Source of the DNA: Zhongshania sp. R06B22
GTDB taxonomy: Bacteria; Pseudomonadota; Gammaproteobacteria; Pseudomonadales; Spongiibacteraceae
NCBI RefSeq assembly: GCF_040892595.1
Contig: NZ_JBFRYB010000001.1
Coordinates: 310,001-374,000 of the forward strand
DNA length: 64,000 nucleotides
Reading direction: 5' to 3'
The notes beneath the pieces are model-generated. The model was not told the origin of the DNA. It saw only the letters and a list, made by a program, of their open reading frames with translations, and did no database searches. Both the position numbers and the translations under genes were made by a program. Of this stretch, positions 44,471 to 53,701 are shown one piece after another; the stretch's first letter is position 1, and each line of letters opens with the position of its first letter.

Positions 44471-45073
44471 ATGACTAACATTCTTCATATCAATAGCAGC
44501 GTATTTGGCCAAGGCGGCACATCCAGTCAAATGAGCCAAGAATTTATTCAGGCTTTGCGCAATAAACAGGACGACTCCACCCTGATTTTTCGCGACTTAC
44601 ACGAAAACCCACTGCCGCATTTAGACGGCGAGCGATTCACCGCCTTTGTCACACCGGCAGAACAACGAAGTCCTGCCCAGCACGCCATAGTCGCGGAATC
44701 AGATATCCTGATAAATGAACTGCGCGATGCCGACATTATTGTGCTCGGGATGCCACTCTACAATCTTGGCGTGCCATCCACATTTAAAGCCTATATCGAC
44801 CATATTGCCCGCGCCGGTGAGACCTTTCGCTACACCGCTAATGGTCCACAGGGTCTATTAAGCGATAAAAAAGTATATGTTTTTGCAGCCCGCGGTGGCC
44901 AATACCTCGACACGCCAATGGATACGCAAACCCCGTATCTGCGGCATATTTTAGGCTTGATGGGTATCAGTGATATCGAATTTATTTACGCGGAAGGCTT
45001 AAATATGGGGCCCGAGCTTGCCAAGCAAGCATTGACTAACGCCCGCAAGCAACTGCTTGACAGTGTCGCCTGA
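44471..45073 (+). CDS. azoR: FMN-dependent NADH-azoreductase
   Basis: A 200-residue flavodoxin-like quinone/azo reductase. The start NILHINSSVFGQGGTSSQMSQEF is the FMN phosphate-binding loop, and GMPLYNLGVPSTFKAYIDHIARAGETF is the family block near residues 96-122. It reduces quinones and azo dyes with NADH and helps against thiol or quinone stress. It is followed 34 bases on by pirin, a common pairing, and faces a LysR gene. Confidence 0.94.
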   Translation: MTNILHINSSVFGQGGTSSQMSQEFIQALRNKQDDSTLIFRDLHENPLPHLDGERFTAFVTPAEQRSPAQHAIVAESDILINELRDADIIVLGMPLYNLGVPSTFKAYIDHIARAGETFRYTANGPQGLLSDKKVYVFAARGGQYLDTPMDTQTPYLRHILGLMGISDIEFIYAEGLNMGPELAKQALTNARKQLLDSVA

Positions 45074-45107
45074 AGCCACGCGCCAGAATACACTAGGGAG
45101 AATGATC

Positions 45108-45971
45108 ATGACGATTCGCACAGTAACTCGTATTATTCCAGCCCGCGCCACCTCTGACGGTGCAGGCGTGAAATTAAAGCGCAGTATCGGGCAATCTAAC
45201 GCCGCAAGGCACGATCCGTTTTTGATGCTTGACGAATTTTTTTCTGACGAGCCCGCCGACTATCTGGCAGGATTCCCCTCGCATCCCCACCGTGGCTTTG
45301 AGACCGTGACCTATATGCTAGAAGGTCATATGCTCCACGAAGATCATCTTGGTAACAAAGGCCATCTTCGTGACGGCGGCGTGCAATGGATGACGGCGGG
45401 GCGCGGTGTTATTCACTCGGAAATGCCGCAGCAAGAAGCAGGTCGGATGCGCGGTTTTCAACTGTGGATTAATTTGCCCGCCGCGGAGAAAATGCAAGCA
45501 GCAAGTTATCAGGACATCCCGGCTGCAAATATCCCTCAGTTAACACTCAGCGAACATAGCAAGGCCACCCTCATTGCCGGTCGCAGTAAAATCAACGGTA
45601 TCGACGCCATCGGCTACATAAATGGCGAAGACGGCAAAGAACTAAGTACCGACCCTGTTTATATCGACTTGCGGCTCAGCGCGGGCGAGGGCGCAGACGT
45701 CATGCTAGCTAAAGCCCACAATGCATTTGTATATGTGTATGAGGGCAGTGTAATCATCGGCGATGAGCATATCGCCAACAATTGCAGCGCCTTGCTAAGC
45801 CCGGGCGAACAGCTAAAAGTCAGTTCACCTAAGGGGGCACGCCTTCTTATTCTAGCGGCTAAACCCATTGGCGAAGCCGTAGTGCAATACGGGCCATTTG
45901 TAATGAACTCCAGCGAAGAAATTGAGCAAGCCCTTCAAGATTACCGAGACGGGGTTCTCGCCATCGCCTAG
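45108..45971 (+). CDS. pirin family protein (quercetinase-like cupin)
   Basis: A 287-residue bicupin. The metal motif HPHRGFETVTYMLEGHMLHEDHLG near residues 63-85 and the later IHSEMPQ hold the expected His/His/His/Glu ligands. Pirins act as quercetin dioxygenases or redox-sensing iron proteins. The start at 45108 has AGGGAG seven bases before it; an ATG at 45102 lies too close and one at 45057 lies inside azoR. It is coupled to azoR. Confidence 0.92.
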   Translation: MTIRTVTRIIPARATSDGAGVKLKRSIGQSNAARHDPFLMLDEFFSDEPADYLAGFPSHPHRGFETVTYMLEGHMLHEDHLGNKGHLRDGGVQWMTAGRGVIHSEMPQQEAGRMRGFQLWINLPAAEKMQAASYQDIPAANIPQLTLSEHSKATLIAGRSKINGIDAIGYINGEDGKELSTDPVYIDLRLSAGEGADVMLAKAHNAFVYVYEGSVIIGDEHIANNCSALLSPGEQLKVSSPKGARLLILAAKPIGEAVVQYGPFVMNSSEEIEQALQDYRDGVLAIA

Positions 45972-46226
45972 CGCTACGTAGCAAAGCCGCCTATAACGTG
46001 GATACTGGAGAAAGTATCTGCGCAAGCGAATCCAGGCCGGAAATATCTCGCCTCTCCTTGTAATCGGCAACACCAAAAAGCACTAAGAAAAACAACTAAA
46101 TAGCTAAAACTCATCGAAGCTAATTTTTTGCTGACTAAAACCTACGGGCACTATCAACAACATTGTATTTACGCTTTTGATTCAAGCGCGATATAGTAGG
46201 GGCTTGGCTCTAAAGGAGTATATTTT

Positions 46227-46652
46227 ATGACGACATCAATGTTGGTACGCGACGTAATGACCTCACCGTCGCCAATGGTAAAACAAGGCAGTGACTTGGG
46301 CGAGGTCGTAAAAACCTTACTTAAACACGGCGTGTTTGGCCTTCCCGTCGTCAATGACCTTCATGAACTTGTCGGCTTTGTTTCGGAGCAAGATTGTATC
46401 CACTCGGTGTTAGTCAGTAGCTACCACTGCGAAGGCTCACCCAGCGTCGACGATGTAATGAGTCGCGAAGTATTGGCCGTAGAAGCGAACTCTTCTATTA
46501 TCGACCTTGCCCAGCAAATGGGTAAAAACAAGCCCAAGTCCTACCCTGTAACCGAGGACGGCAAGTTAATAGGTCTTGTCACCCGCAGCGCTATCCTAGA
46601 ATCACTCTGGGATAACCGCACCAGCTGTGACTTGCCCAACAGCAAACTTTAA
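46227..46652 (+). CDS. tandem CBS-domain protein
   Basis: The 141-residue protein is two CBS motifs: about 8-62 (VRDVMTSPSPMVKQGSDLGEVV, then GLPVVNDLHELVGFVSEQDC) and about 75-130 (VDDVMSREVLAVEANSSI, then SYPVTEDGKLIGLVTRSA). CBS pairs bind adenosyl ligands such as AMP or ATP and regulate partners. Nothing else is fused, so the partner is unknown. A GGAG ribosome site is present. Monocistronic. Confidence 0.9.
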   Translation: MTTSMLVRDVMTSPSPMVKQGSDLGEVVKTLLKHGVFGLPVVNDLHELVGFVSEQDCIHSVLVSSYHCEGSPSVDDVMSREVLAVEANSSIIDLAQQMGKNKPKSYPVTEDGKLIGLVTRSAILESLWDNRTSCDLPNSKL

Positions 46653-46732
46653 TTCCTCACGTCACCACAATTCGCTGCCAGCGACAATGCTGCAGCGATA
46701 TCCTTGGAACGACGCTTTAAAGGAATAGCGGT

Positions 46733-47596
46733 ATGAAAAGCCTACCTTGGCGCGCTTTGATTTTCAGCCTATTATTCTTTTGCACACTCTTCGCGACGAC
46801 ATCATTCGCAACGACACTGACTGACATTCCTTATGGCACCGCCAAGGAACAAAAACTCGATATCTATCTACCAGACAAGGCCGCAAATAGCCCCATTATA
46901 TTTATGGTTCACGGCGGCGCATGGCGCTTCGGCGACAAACAAAATCGAGGCCTAGTAAAATCCAAGGTAGCGCGCTGGGTTAGTAGGGGATGGGCTTTCG
47001 TTTCTATAAATTATCGCATGCTGCCAAATACCGCCCCAGACCAACAGGCAGTTGATGTGGCAAAGGCCTTAGCTTATGTGCAGACCCACAGCGCAAAATG
47101 GGCCGCCGATAGCTCGAAAATAATTGTCATGGGACACTCAGCAGGCGCCCATCTAGTATCACTATTGGTAACGGATCCCAGCTTGTCAGACAGCAAGACC
47201 TTAGCGCCGATTCAAGGCGCCATTCTATTAGACACCGCAGCCTTAGATGTCAGCCGCCTCATGACTCAAAAACATGCTCGTCTCTACGACCGAGCTTTTG
47301 GTGACAATCCCATTTATTGGCGCAAAGTCTCCGCAATAGAACACCTCCATAACAAAGTAAAACCGGTGTTATTGGTCTGCTCAACACAGCGCGAAGACAG
47401 CTGTGAACAAGCTAATTATTTCGTCAACAAAGCACTTAAACTGGGCGTGAAAGCACAGCAATTACGCATCGACTTGTCCCATAGTAAAATCAATACCTCA
47501 CTCGGTGATAACAACCTCTACACTGATCAAATTGAAGATTTTATTCGCACCTTAGATCCATACTTCAATGCCTATTTACAAACGCGCGCCAGGTGA
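46733..47596 (+). CDS. secreted alpha/beta hydrolase (esterase-like)
   Basis: A 287-residue exported hydrolase with a signal peptide ending near SFATTLTD. The oxyanion-hole motif HGGAWRFGDK is near residue 60 and the nucleophile elbow GHSAGAH places Ser near residue 138. Asp and the final His (LSHSKIN) complete a triad. It resembles the BD-FAE/carboxylesterase group. The substrate is unknown. The ZIP transporter starts 12 bases after it. Confidence 0.85.
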   Translation: MKSLPWRALIFSLLFFCTLFATTSFATTLTDIPYGTAKEQKLDIYLPDKAANSPIIFMVHGGAWRFGDKQNRGLVKSKVARWVSRGWAFVSINYRMLPNTAPDQQAVDVAKALAYVQTHSAKWAADSSKIIVMGHSAGAHLVSLLVTDPSLSDSKTLAPIQGAILLDTAALDVSRLMTQKHARLYDRAFGDNPIYWRKVSAIEHLHNKVKPVLLVCSTQREDSCEQANYFVNKALKLGVKAQQLRIDLSHSKINTSLGDNNLYTDQIEDFIRTLDPYFNAYLQTRAR

Positions 47597-47608
47597 CCGA
47601 GACCATTT

Positions 47609-48325
47609 ATGCAAGGAACGCTCAATATTATTCTACTTACCGCCGCCGCCGGTGCCTGCATTCCTATTGGCGGCCTGATAGCCAGTCAGACACGGATTCA
47701 ACAGAAGTGGTTGGATGAAGAATTTCGCCACTCAGTCATCGCCCTAGGCGCAGGAATTTTACTTGGCGCCGTCGCCATCGTCTTAGTGCCAGACGCTTTG
47801 GAACACCTTAATCATTCTCCCTGGGCCATCGCATTGATGCTAAGTGGCGGCTTGATATTCTATTGGCTGGAAAAGTATCTGGATATTCACCGCCGCTCAG
47901 CACCGCAATTTACCGGCATGTTACTAGACTACGTCCCCGAGTCACTGGCTCTTGGCGGTATTGCCGCCAGTGGTGCAGACACGACTATGCTACTTGCGGT
48001 ACTCATCGGCCTGCAGAATTTACCAGAGGGCTTCAACGCCTACAAAGAGCTCACTGACACCGGTCGATCATCGAATAAAGTTTTACTATTAATGCTAGCG
48101 CTGGTGCCACTTGGCCCACTCGTTGGCTTAGCCGGTTATGCAGCCCTTGGCGATCAACACGAAATTCTTGGCAGCATTATGCTGGTCGCCAGCGGGGGTA
48201 TTCTCTATCTCATATTCCAAGACATTGCACCGCAAATACCAATCCGCAAACACCGAGGCCCACCGCTCGGTGCCGTTATCGGGTTTAGTATTGCCATGCT
48301 AGGTTTAGTTCTTAACCAATACTAG
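47609..48325 (+). CDS. ZIP family divalent metal transporter
   Basis: A 238-residue, eight-helix protein. The core ZIP motif DYVPESLALGGIAASGAD in helix 4 and QNLPEGFNAYKE in helix 5 hold the metal-binding Pro-Glu pairs, though the usual helix-4 His is replaced here by Asp/Tyr (DYVPES rather than HNxPEG). It probably imports zinc, iron or manganese. It is adjacent to the esterase gene. Confidence 0.85.
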   Translation: MQGTLNIILLTAAAGACIPIGGLIASQTRIQQKWLDEEFRHSVIALGAGILLGAVAIVLVPDALEHLNHSPWAIALMLSGGLIFYWLEKYLDIHRRSAPQFTGMLLDYVPESLALGGIAASGADTTMLLAVLIGLQNLPEGFNAYKELTDTGRSSNKVLLLMLALVPLGPLVGLAGYAALGDQHEILGSIMLVASGGILYLIFQDIAPQIPIRKHRGPPLGAVIGFSIAMLGLVLNQY

Positions 48326-48402
48326 AGCGGGGTTTATTTACATACCACGGCGGTATACGCTCAGTGATACTTTACCTACCGCCGTTTATTCAAAGGGTTT
48401 TT

Positions 48403-48561
48403 ATGCGACTTCTGCTCATGGTCACCATCTCAGTCTTACTCTGCGCTTGCGGGCTTTCATCCTATGATCAATCTCGCGAATGGCGCCTGCAAGAGTGCGA
48501 GAAAGTACTAGACAACACTGACCGCGCCAACTGTAAAACTAATACCCCGGACTATAAATAA
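48403..48561 (+). CDS. very small lipoprotein (52 aa)
   Basis: ATG at 48403 starts a 52-residue product with a lipobox (LLCAC, Cys16). The mature peptide is about 37 residues, with two cysteines (QECEKVL and RANCK) that may pair. It is about 80 bases after the ZIP gene. A longer ORF from 48364 lacks support. No family known. Confidence 0.65.
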   Translation: MRLLLMVTISVLLCACGLSSYDQSREWRLQECEKVLDNTDRANCKTNTPDYK

Positions 48562-48818
48562 AGAGGTACTTTGGCCCACTTTCGCCGATTTCTTAACACC
48601 CGTAAATACCACTTTATAAGCAATGGCTGCGGCCTACAGCTAGCTCAACATCCATGCAATCCAAAACCGCCAAAGTATCGTCGCAAGGGATACCCAGCAT
48701 TCTCAGAATCAATGTTTACAGTGAATAAATAGTGTTAAGCTTCCGCGATATTAAATAATCATTGCTTAAAATTGTATGGCTGCCCAAGTCACAATTTCGG
48801 CTAAATAGGGGGAGACCT
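48562..48818. other. gap before the enoyl-reductase-like gene
   Basis: About 255 bases with no supported gene. A 19-codon N-terminal extension of the next gene from 48762 lacks a ribosome site. No distinct operator or terminator is seen. Confidence 0.35.
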
Positions 48819-50036
48819 ATGACACAACACAAATATGACATCGTTATTTTCGGCGCCAGCAGCTTTGTCGGCGAGATCCTGTGCCAGTACTTGAGCAAAA
48901 ATCGAGAAGAGCCTGCTTTGCGCTGGGCGATTGCCGGTCGCTCCGCTGCAAAACTTGAGGCGGTTAAAGCCAAACTAGATAAAGCAGATTTAGATATCAT
49001 TATCGCCGATGCGGCTGATGAAGAATCATTGCGGGCACTCTGCGCCCAAACAAGCGTTGTCACCACCACCGTCGGCCCCTACGCACTTTACGGCGAGCCC
49101 TTAGTGAAAGTCTGCGCAGAAACAGGCACCGACTACTGCGATCTAACCGGCGAAGCACAGTGGATACGCCAAATGGTAGAACGCTACGACGCAACGGCAA
49201 AGGCCTCTGGCGCACGCATTGTAAATTGCTGTGGTTTTGATTCTATTCCCTCTGATTTAGGCGTGTATTACACCCAGCAACAAAGCCAAAATCTATTTAA
49301 AGAAAATTGTAACGACATCAGCATGCGCGTAAAAGCGGCCAAAGGCGGATTATCTGGTGGCACCTTTGCCAGCCTAATAAATGTCATGAAGGAGGCATCG
49401 AATAACCCGGCTCTGCGCAAGGAACTGAGTGACCCGTATTCGCTCTGCGTCGACGACACCACCAAAACACGTCAAGTTAATACCGGGCTAGCGCAGTTCG
49501 ATAAGCTCTCAGGCAGCTGGACAATTCCTTTCATCATGGCGGCCATCAATACTCGGGTCGTGCATCGCACTAATGCTTTGCTAAAAGAAGCTTATGCGAA
49601 GCCATTTTTATACGACGAGGCAATGATGGTCGGCAAAGGTTTTGGCGGGCGGCTGCGCGCGGGCGCTATGGGTGGCGGACTGGCCGGATTTGTGGCGGCT
49701 GCGAGCCTTAAGCCTGGACGCTGGATTCTTTCACGGGTGCTGCCTTCACCCGGCGAAGGTCCCAGCCCAACCGACCAAGAAAATGGCTTTTACGATTTGA
49801 TTTTTTATGGCAAAACCGCATCGGGCAAAAAGCTACAATGTCGCGTAACCGGAGATAGAGACCCGGGTTATGGCTCAACCGCAAAAATGCTTGGCCAAGC
49901 CAGCATTTGCCTGGCCCGCGACATTGATAAAACCGAAGTTGGCGGCGGTTTGCTCACACCCGCGAGTTGCTTTGGAAACGCCTTGATTGAACGTTTAAAA
50001 TCCTATTCAGGTCTCACCTTTAGCCTTATTAAATAG
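48819..50036 (+). CDS. saccharopine dehydrogenase-like / trans-acting enoyl reductase family protein
   Basis: A 405-residue protein with an N-terminal Rossmann domain (YDIVIFGASSFVGEILCQYL) and the saccharopine-dehydrogenase C-terminal type domain. The family stretch GTDYCDLTGEAQWIRQMVERY and CCGFDSIPSDLGVYY are conserved in trans-acting enoyl reductases that act with polyketide or fatty-acid synthases in actinobacteria. No synthase is nearby. The start has AGGGGGAGA at good distance. Function in this host is unknown. Confidence 0.87.
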   Translation: MTQHKYDIVIFGASSFVGEILCQYLSKNREEPALRWAIAGRSAAKLEAVKAKLDKADLDIIIADAADEESLRALCAQTSVVTTTVGPYALYGEPLVKVCAETGTDYCDLTGEAQWIRQMVERYDATAKASGARIVNCCGFDSIPSDLGVYYTQQQSQNLFKENCNDISMRVKAAKGGLSGGTFASLINVMKEASNNPALRKELSDPYSLCVDDTTKTRQVNTGLAQFDKLSGSWTIPFIMAAINTRVVHRTNALLKEAYAKPFLYDEAMMVGKGFGGRLRAGAMGGGLAGFVAAASLKPGRWILSRVLPSPGEGPSPTDQENGFYDLIFYGKTASGKKLQCRVTGDRDPGYGSTAKMLGQASICLARDIDKTEVGGGLLTPASCFGNALIERLKSYSGLTFSLIK

Positions 50037-50046
50037 GTGTTTTAAA

Positions 50047-50086
50047 GACTGCCAGTAATCTCCGTGGTTACTGGCAGTCATCTTTT
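50047..50086 (+). terminator. intrinsic terminator
   Basis: GACTGCCAGTAA and TTACTGGCAGTC pair perfectly (12 pairs) around a nine-base loop, followed by ATCTTTT. Ends the preceding gene's transcript ten bases after its stop. Confidence 0.9.
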
Positions 50087-50160
50087 CAAAACAACAACGA
50101 AACTAACAAGCACTATGCAGACTAGCCACATCTAAAATGGCCTCATCAGCAATAAGGCTG

Positions 50161-50541
50161 CTATCCGAACGTCGCGACATCACGCTCGCTCACCCAAATT
50201 AAGGCCTCATCTTTTTGCAAAGGAATAAAGTGCTCAACTTCAATATTAGGAAAGGCACGTTTAATGAGCCTAGATCCCCGCGTAAACCAGCGCGCCTCAC
50301 CAAGAATAGCTGTGCGTGTAAAACGATTTATATACTTAGCTAAAAACTGCATTTCTTTGAGCCAAGCTCGTATCGTAAAGCCGTCAAAATGATCAAGTTC
50401 GATAAAAATATTTAAATTATCTTCGTCAATCAGCTTGCGCTCAAGCTCCGTCAAAATAATTTCTATATCGGTATGATTAATCTTGCCAGAAACCCTAACA
50501 CCTACAACGTGGGGGAAAGGAAGGGTTAACAACTCCAGCAT
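50161..50541 (-). CDS. SpoIIAA-like STAS domain protein
   Basis: A 126-residue protein with the STAS-like fold of the SpoIIAA_like family: VRVSGKINHTDIEIILTELE near residue 16, NIFIELDHFDGFTIRAWLKEM near residue 45 and TAILGEARWFTRGSRLIKRAFPNIEVEHF. Such proteins may bind lipids or act in regulation; function is not known. Monocistronic, upstream of the yheV-prlC unit's end on the same strand. Confidence 0.82.
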   Translation of the reverse strand: MLELLTLPFPHVVGVRVSGKINHTDIEIILTELERKLIDEDNLNIFIELDHFDGFTIRAWLKEMQFLAKYINRFTRTAILGEARWFTRGSRLIKRAFPNIEVEHFIPLQKDEALIWVSERDVATFG

Positions 50542-50628
50542 GGAATTTCCTCCGCAAATATTTTATTAAAAGTATAGGCAAGTTCATCGCATTTGCGTTC
50601 CCTACAAACGCGAAATGCCTATTATTTT

Positions 50629-50916
50629 TCAATGATCGCTTCGATTTCTGCCGTCTCGAGGATCAATTAAAGTTACAATCCGAACTTCATCCTCATGAGC
50701 AAGCACCTCTTCGCCGGGTCGGGGCTGATTAACTCGTGTTGGTGGCTCTTCAATTTTACCCGTGTCATCGCGTATAGATTCTTTAAAGCCACAGCGGACG
50801 CACTCACGAATTTGCTCTAAATCAGAAACCCGATACATCACAGTTTTGTCCATCTCGGCGCACTTTGGGCAAACCGCACCTGCGATAAAACGACGTTGAT
50901 TGAATACCGTAGCCAT
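50629..50916 (-). CDS. yheV: YheV family zinc-ribbon protein
   Basis: A 95-residue protein with CPKC at residue 16 and CVRC near 41, forming a probable zinc ribbon. It follows prlC by two bases, as yheV does in E. coli. The C-terminus is acidic and Pro-rich. Function unknown. Confidence 0.87.
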   Translation of the reverse strand: MATVFNQRRFIAGAVCPKCAEMDKTVMYRVSDLEQIRECVRCGFKESIRDDTGKIEEPPTRVNQPRPGEEVLAHEDEVRIVTLIDPRDGRNRSDH

Positions 50917-50918
50917 AA

Positions 50919-52952
50919 CTATACTCCCTTTGCTACAGCGATACCGGCGTGTCGCAGCAAGGCGTCATTCGCTGGCGCGCGGCCACGAAAATTCCTAAAC
51001 AACACATCCGCGTCTTCTGAACCACCGCGCTCAAGAATCTCTGTCCGGAATTTTTTGCCTACCTCAACATTCATAACGCCCTGTTCTTCAAATAGCGAAA
51101 ATGCATCTGCCGACAAAACCTCGGCCCACTTATAACTGTAGTATCCCGCCGCGTAACCGCCAGCAAAAATATGCGAAAAACTATTTTGAAAACGATTAAA
51201 TGCCGGCGGCTGAAATACCGACACTTGCTGACGCACGTCATTAATCAATGCATCAATATCAGCCTCGTCACTTATTTCGGATTGCATATGTAATTTAAAA
51301 TCAAACAGGGAAAATTCAATTTGTCTGAGCATTTGCATGCCAGACTGAAAGTTCTTAGCGGCTAATAACTTATCAAGCAAGACTAGCGGCAATGGCTCTC
51401 CGGTTTGATAATGTGCCGATATATCTGGAATGACCGACTTTTCCCAACACCAATTTTCTAGAAACTGACTGGGTAACTCCACTGCGTCCCAGGCAACACC
51501 GCTAATACCCGCCACGCTTAAGCAATCTATCTTGGTAAGCATATGATGTAAGCCATGACCAAACTCATGGAATAAAGTGGTGACCTCGTTGTGCGTTAAC
51601 AGCGAAGGGCGCTCGCTGGTTGGCGGTGAGAAATTACACACCAAAAAAGCCACCGGTTGCTGCACACCATCATCATCTAATATACGACGACCACGGGCAT
51701 TGGCCATCCAAGCACCACCGCGTTTATTACTTCTAGCATATAAATCTAAATAGAAATGCGCGAGCACCTCACCGTGGCGTGATATGCGATAGCAATGCGC
51801 ATCGTTATGCCAAAAATCGACATCATCAAGGGCGCTTATCTCGATATCAAACAACTGCCCCGTGATCTTGAACAAGCCACTCATTACCTTTTCAGCTGGG
51901 AAGTATGGCCGCAATTCCTCTTGGGAAAGCGTAAATGAGGCCTCTTTTAATTTTTCACTAAAGTAGGGCACATCCCATGCTTTTAATTCAGTAACACCAT
52001 TTTCAGCAGCAAAAGCGCTCAACTCTGCAAACTCGCGAGTCGCTACCGGCTTGCTAGCTCGCGCTAACTCCTCAAGGAAGTCGATAACCTGCTTGCTAGT
52101 GTCGGCCATTTTGCTGGCGAGAGAATAGTCAGAGTAATGCTTAAATCCAAGCAGTTCTGACATTTCTTGACGAAGCTGCAAAATTTCGACCATCAGGGGG
52201 CCGTTATCCCACTGACCTGCCTGCGGCCCCTGTGCCGATGCACGCGTGGCGTACGCCGTGTAAATTTCTTGGCGCAATTTGCGGTTTTCAGCATACTGAA
52301 TGATCGATAAATAGGTGGGAACGTCCAAGCTCAAACGGTAGCCGTCTAAGTCCTTGGTCTTAGCGGATTCACGCAAATTATCAAGCACCGTTGCGGGTAC
52401 GCCCGCCAAGTCATCGGCACTTTCGATTATTTTTTCCCAAGCATCCGTGGCATCTAATACCTGATTTGAAAACTCAGTGGACAATGTACTAAGTCGCTGC
52501 TGAATAGCCGAAAAACGGCTTGCCTTGTTACCCTCTAGAGCAACGCCGGAAAGCGTAAAATCACGAAGCATATTGCTGATCGCTTTTTGGCGCGGGCCAG
52601 TTAAGCTTTTATACTCATCACTCGCGGCAAACATTTTAACCCGCTCAAACAGCGGGCGATTTTGCCCCATCTCACTGTTGTAGGCAGTTAGCATAGGCAG
52701 GCAGAGACTATAGGCGTCCCGCCATGCAGTACCGCTAAGCACACTATGCACATGACTCATTGGCGCCCAAAACCTTCCTATGCTGTCATCTATTTCTTCA
52801 AGTGGCGCCATTAAATTGGACCAATCCGGGCGGTGTTCATCGGCAACCAATGCCGCCACCTTTTGCCTAGCTTGCGCCAACAAGGTCTCGCATTCTTTAG
52901 GCATTGCCAGCGGATCGAGTGTCGAAAATATCGGTAAACTATTAGCCGTCAT
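50919..52952 (-). CDS. prlC: oligopeptidase A (M3 metallopeptidase)
   Basis: A 677-residue cytosolic zinc peptidase that degrades short peptides, including cleaved signal peptides. The active site HEFGHGLHH (HExxH) is near residue 464. The start chosen (ATG at 52952) is the one in line with the family; a longer frame from 53003 adds 17 unrelated residues. Transcribed with yheV, divergent from the gamma-carbonic anhydrase gene. Confidence 0.95.
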   Translation of the reverse strand: MTANSLPIFSTLDPLAMPKECETLLAQARQKVAALVADEHRPDWSNLMAPLEEIDDSIGRFWAPMSHVHSVLSGTAWRDAYSLCLPMLTAYNSEMGQNRPLFERVKMFAASDEYKSLTGPRQKAISNMLRDFTLSGVALEGNKASRFSAIQQRLSTLSTEFSNQVLDATDAWEKIIESADDLAGVPATVLDNLRESAKTKDLDGYRLSLDVPTYLSIIQYAENRKLRQEIYTAYATRASAQGPQAGQWDNGPLMVEILQLRQEMSELLGFKHYSDYSLASKMADTSKQVIDFLEELARASKPVATREFAELSAFAAENGVTELKAWDVPYFSEKLKEASFTLSQEELRPYFPAEKVMSGLFKITGQLFDIEISALDDVDFWHNDAHCYRISRHGEVLAHFYLDLYARSNKRGGAWMANARGRRILDDDGVQQPVAFLVCNFSPPTSERPSLLTHNEVTTLFHEFGHGLHHMLTKIDCLSVAGISGVAWDAVELPSQFLENWCWEKSVIPDISAHYQTGEPLPLVLLDKLLAAKNFQSGMQMLRQIEFSLFDFKLHMQSEISDEADIDALINDVRQQVSVFQPPAFNRFQNSFSHIFAGGYAAGYYSYKWAEVLSADAFSLFEEQGVMNVEVGKKFRTEILERGGSEDADVLFRNFRGRAPANDALLRHAGIAVAKGV

Positions 52953-53106
52953 GTTACAAAAATCCCTATAATCTGGAAAACACCAATGCCCCCAGTGTAT
53001 CAAATCTACAGGCCCGCCGAAGCCTGTTAATATGCTTTTAAATATCGCGCCGTCCAGTTCAGGCTAGGCGGTATAAAAGCACTAATACCCGCACCGGAGA
53101 TAGGCC

Positions 53107-53664
53107 ATGAGTTACCAGCCACAACACTATGTCAGGACATTCGAGGGCCATAGTCCAAATCTAGGTAAAAGAGTTTTTGTCGACCCCAGCGCGGTAGTCA
53201 TCGGCGACGTAAGCATTGGCGATGACAGCTCAATTTGGCCCAACACCACGGTGCGCGGCGACATGCATCGCATTCAAATAGGCGCCCGCAGTAGTATTCA
53301 AGATAATAGCGTTTTGCATATTACCCACGCCGGCCCCTACAACCCCGACGGTTATCCGCTCACTATTGGCGATGAGGTCACGGTAGCCCATAGCGTCACC
53401 TTACACGGCTGCACGATTGGCAACCGGGTGCTAATAGGCATGGGAACGATTGTGATGGACGGCGCCGTAATTGCGGACAATGTGGTAGTGGGCGCCAATT
53501 CATTAGTGCCCCCAGGTAAACATCTGGCTAGTGGCTGGCTATATGTTGGAAGCCCAGCCAAAGCTATACGGGAATTGAGCGAAGGGGATCTCAGCTATTT
53601 CAGTTATAGCGCCAACAATTACGCCAAGCTGAAAGATCGGCATATCGCTGCGCTAGATGGCTAG
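53107..53664 (+). CDS. gamma-carbonic anhydrase family protein (YrdA-like)
   Basis: A 185-residue left-handed beta-helix protein with repeated hexapeptides. Zinc-binding His are in SVLHITHAG and VAHSVTLHGCTIGNRVLIGMG. Members form trimers and may have carbonic anhydrase activity or bind other ligands. Located next to prlC, as in Pseudomonas. Convergent with the antiporter gene. Confidence 0.9.
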   Translation: MSYQPQHYVRTFEGHSPNLGKRVFVDPSAVVIGDVSIGDDSSIWPNTTVRGDMHRIQIGARSSIQDNSVLHITHAGPYNPDGYPLTIGDEVTVAHSVTLHGCTIGNRVLIGMGTIVMDGAVIADNVVVGANSLVPPGKHLASGWLYVGSPAKAIRELSEGDLSYFSYSANNYAKLKDRHIAALDG

Positions 53665-53686
53665 TCGTAAATCCCCCATTGCAGCC

Positions 53687-53701
53687 GGGTTTAGTAAACC
53701 C
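53687..53701. terminator. palindrome over the antiporter stop codon
   Basis: GGGTTTA-G-TAAACCC lies across the TAA stop of the antiporter gene and 22 bases after the carbonic anhydrase stop. It may end both convergent transcripts. No T-run. Confidence 0.35.

Noticed and set aside
46001..46019. Small inverted repeat after the pirin gene
   Set aside because: GATACT/AGTATC is only six pairs without a T-run or conserved position; not distinguishable from chance.
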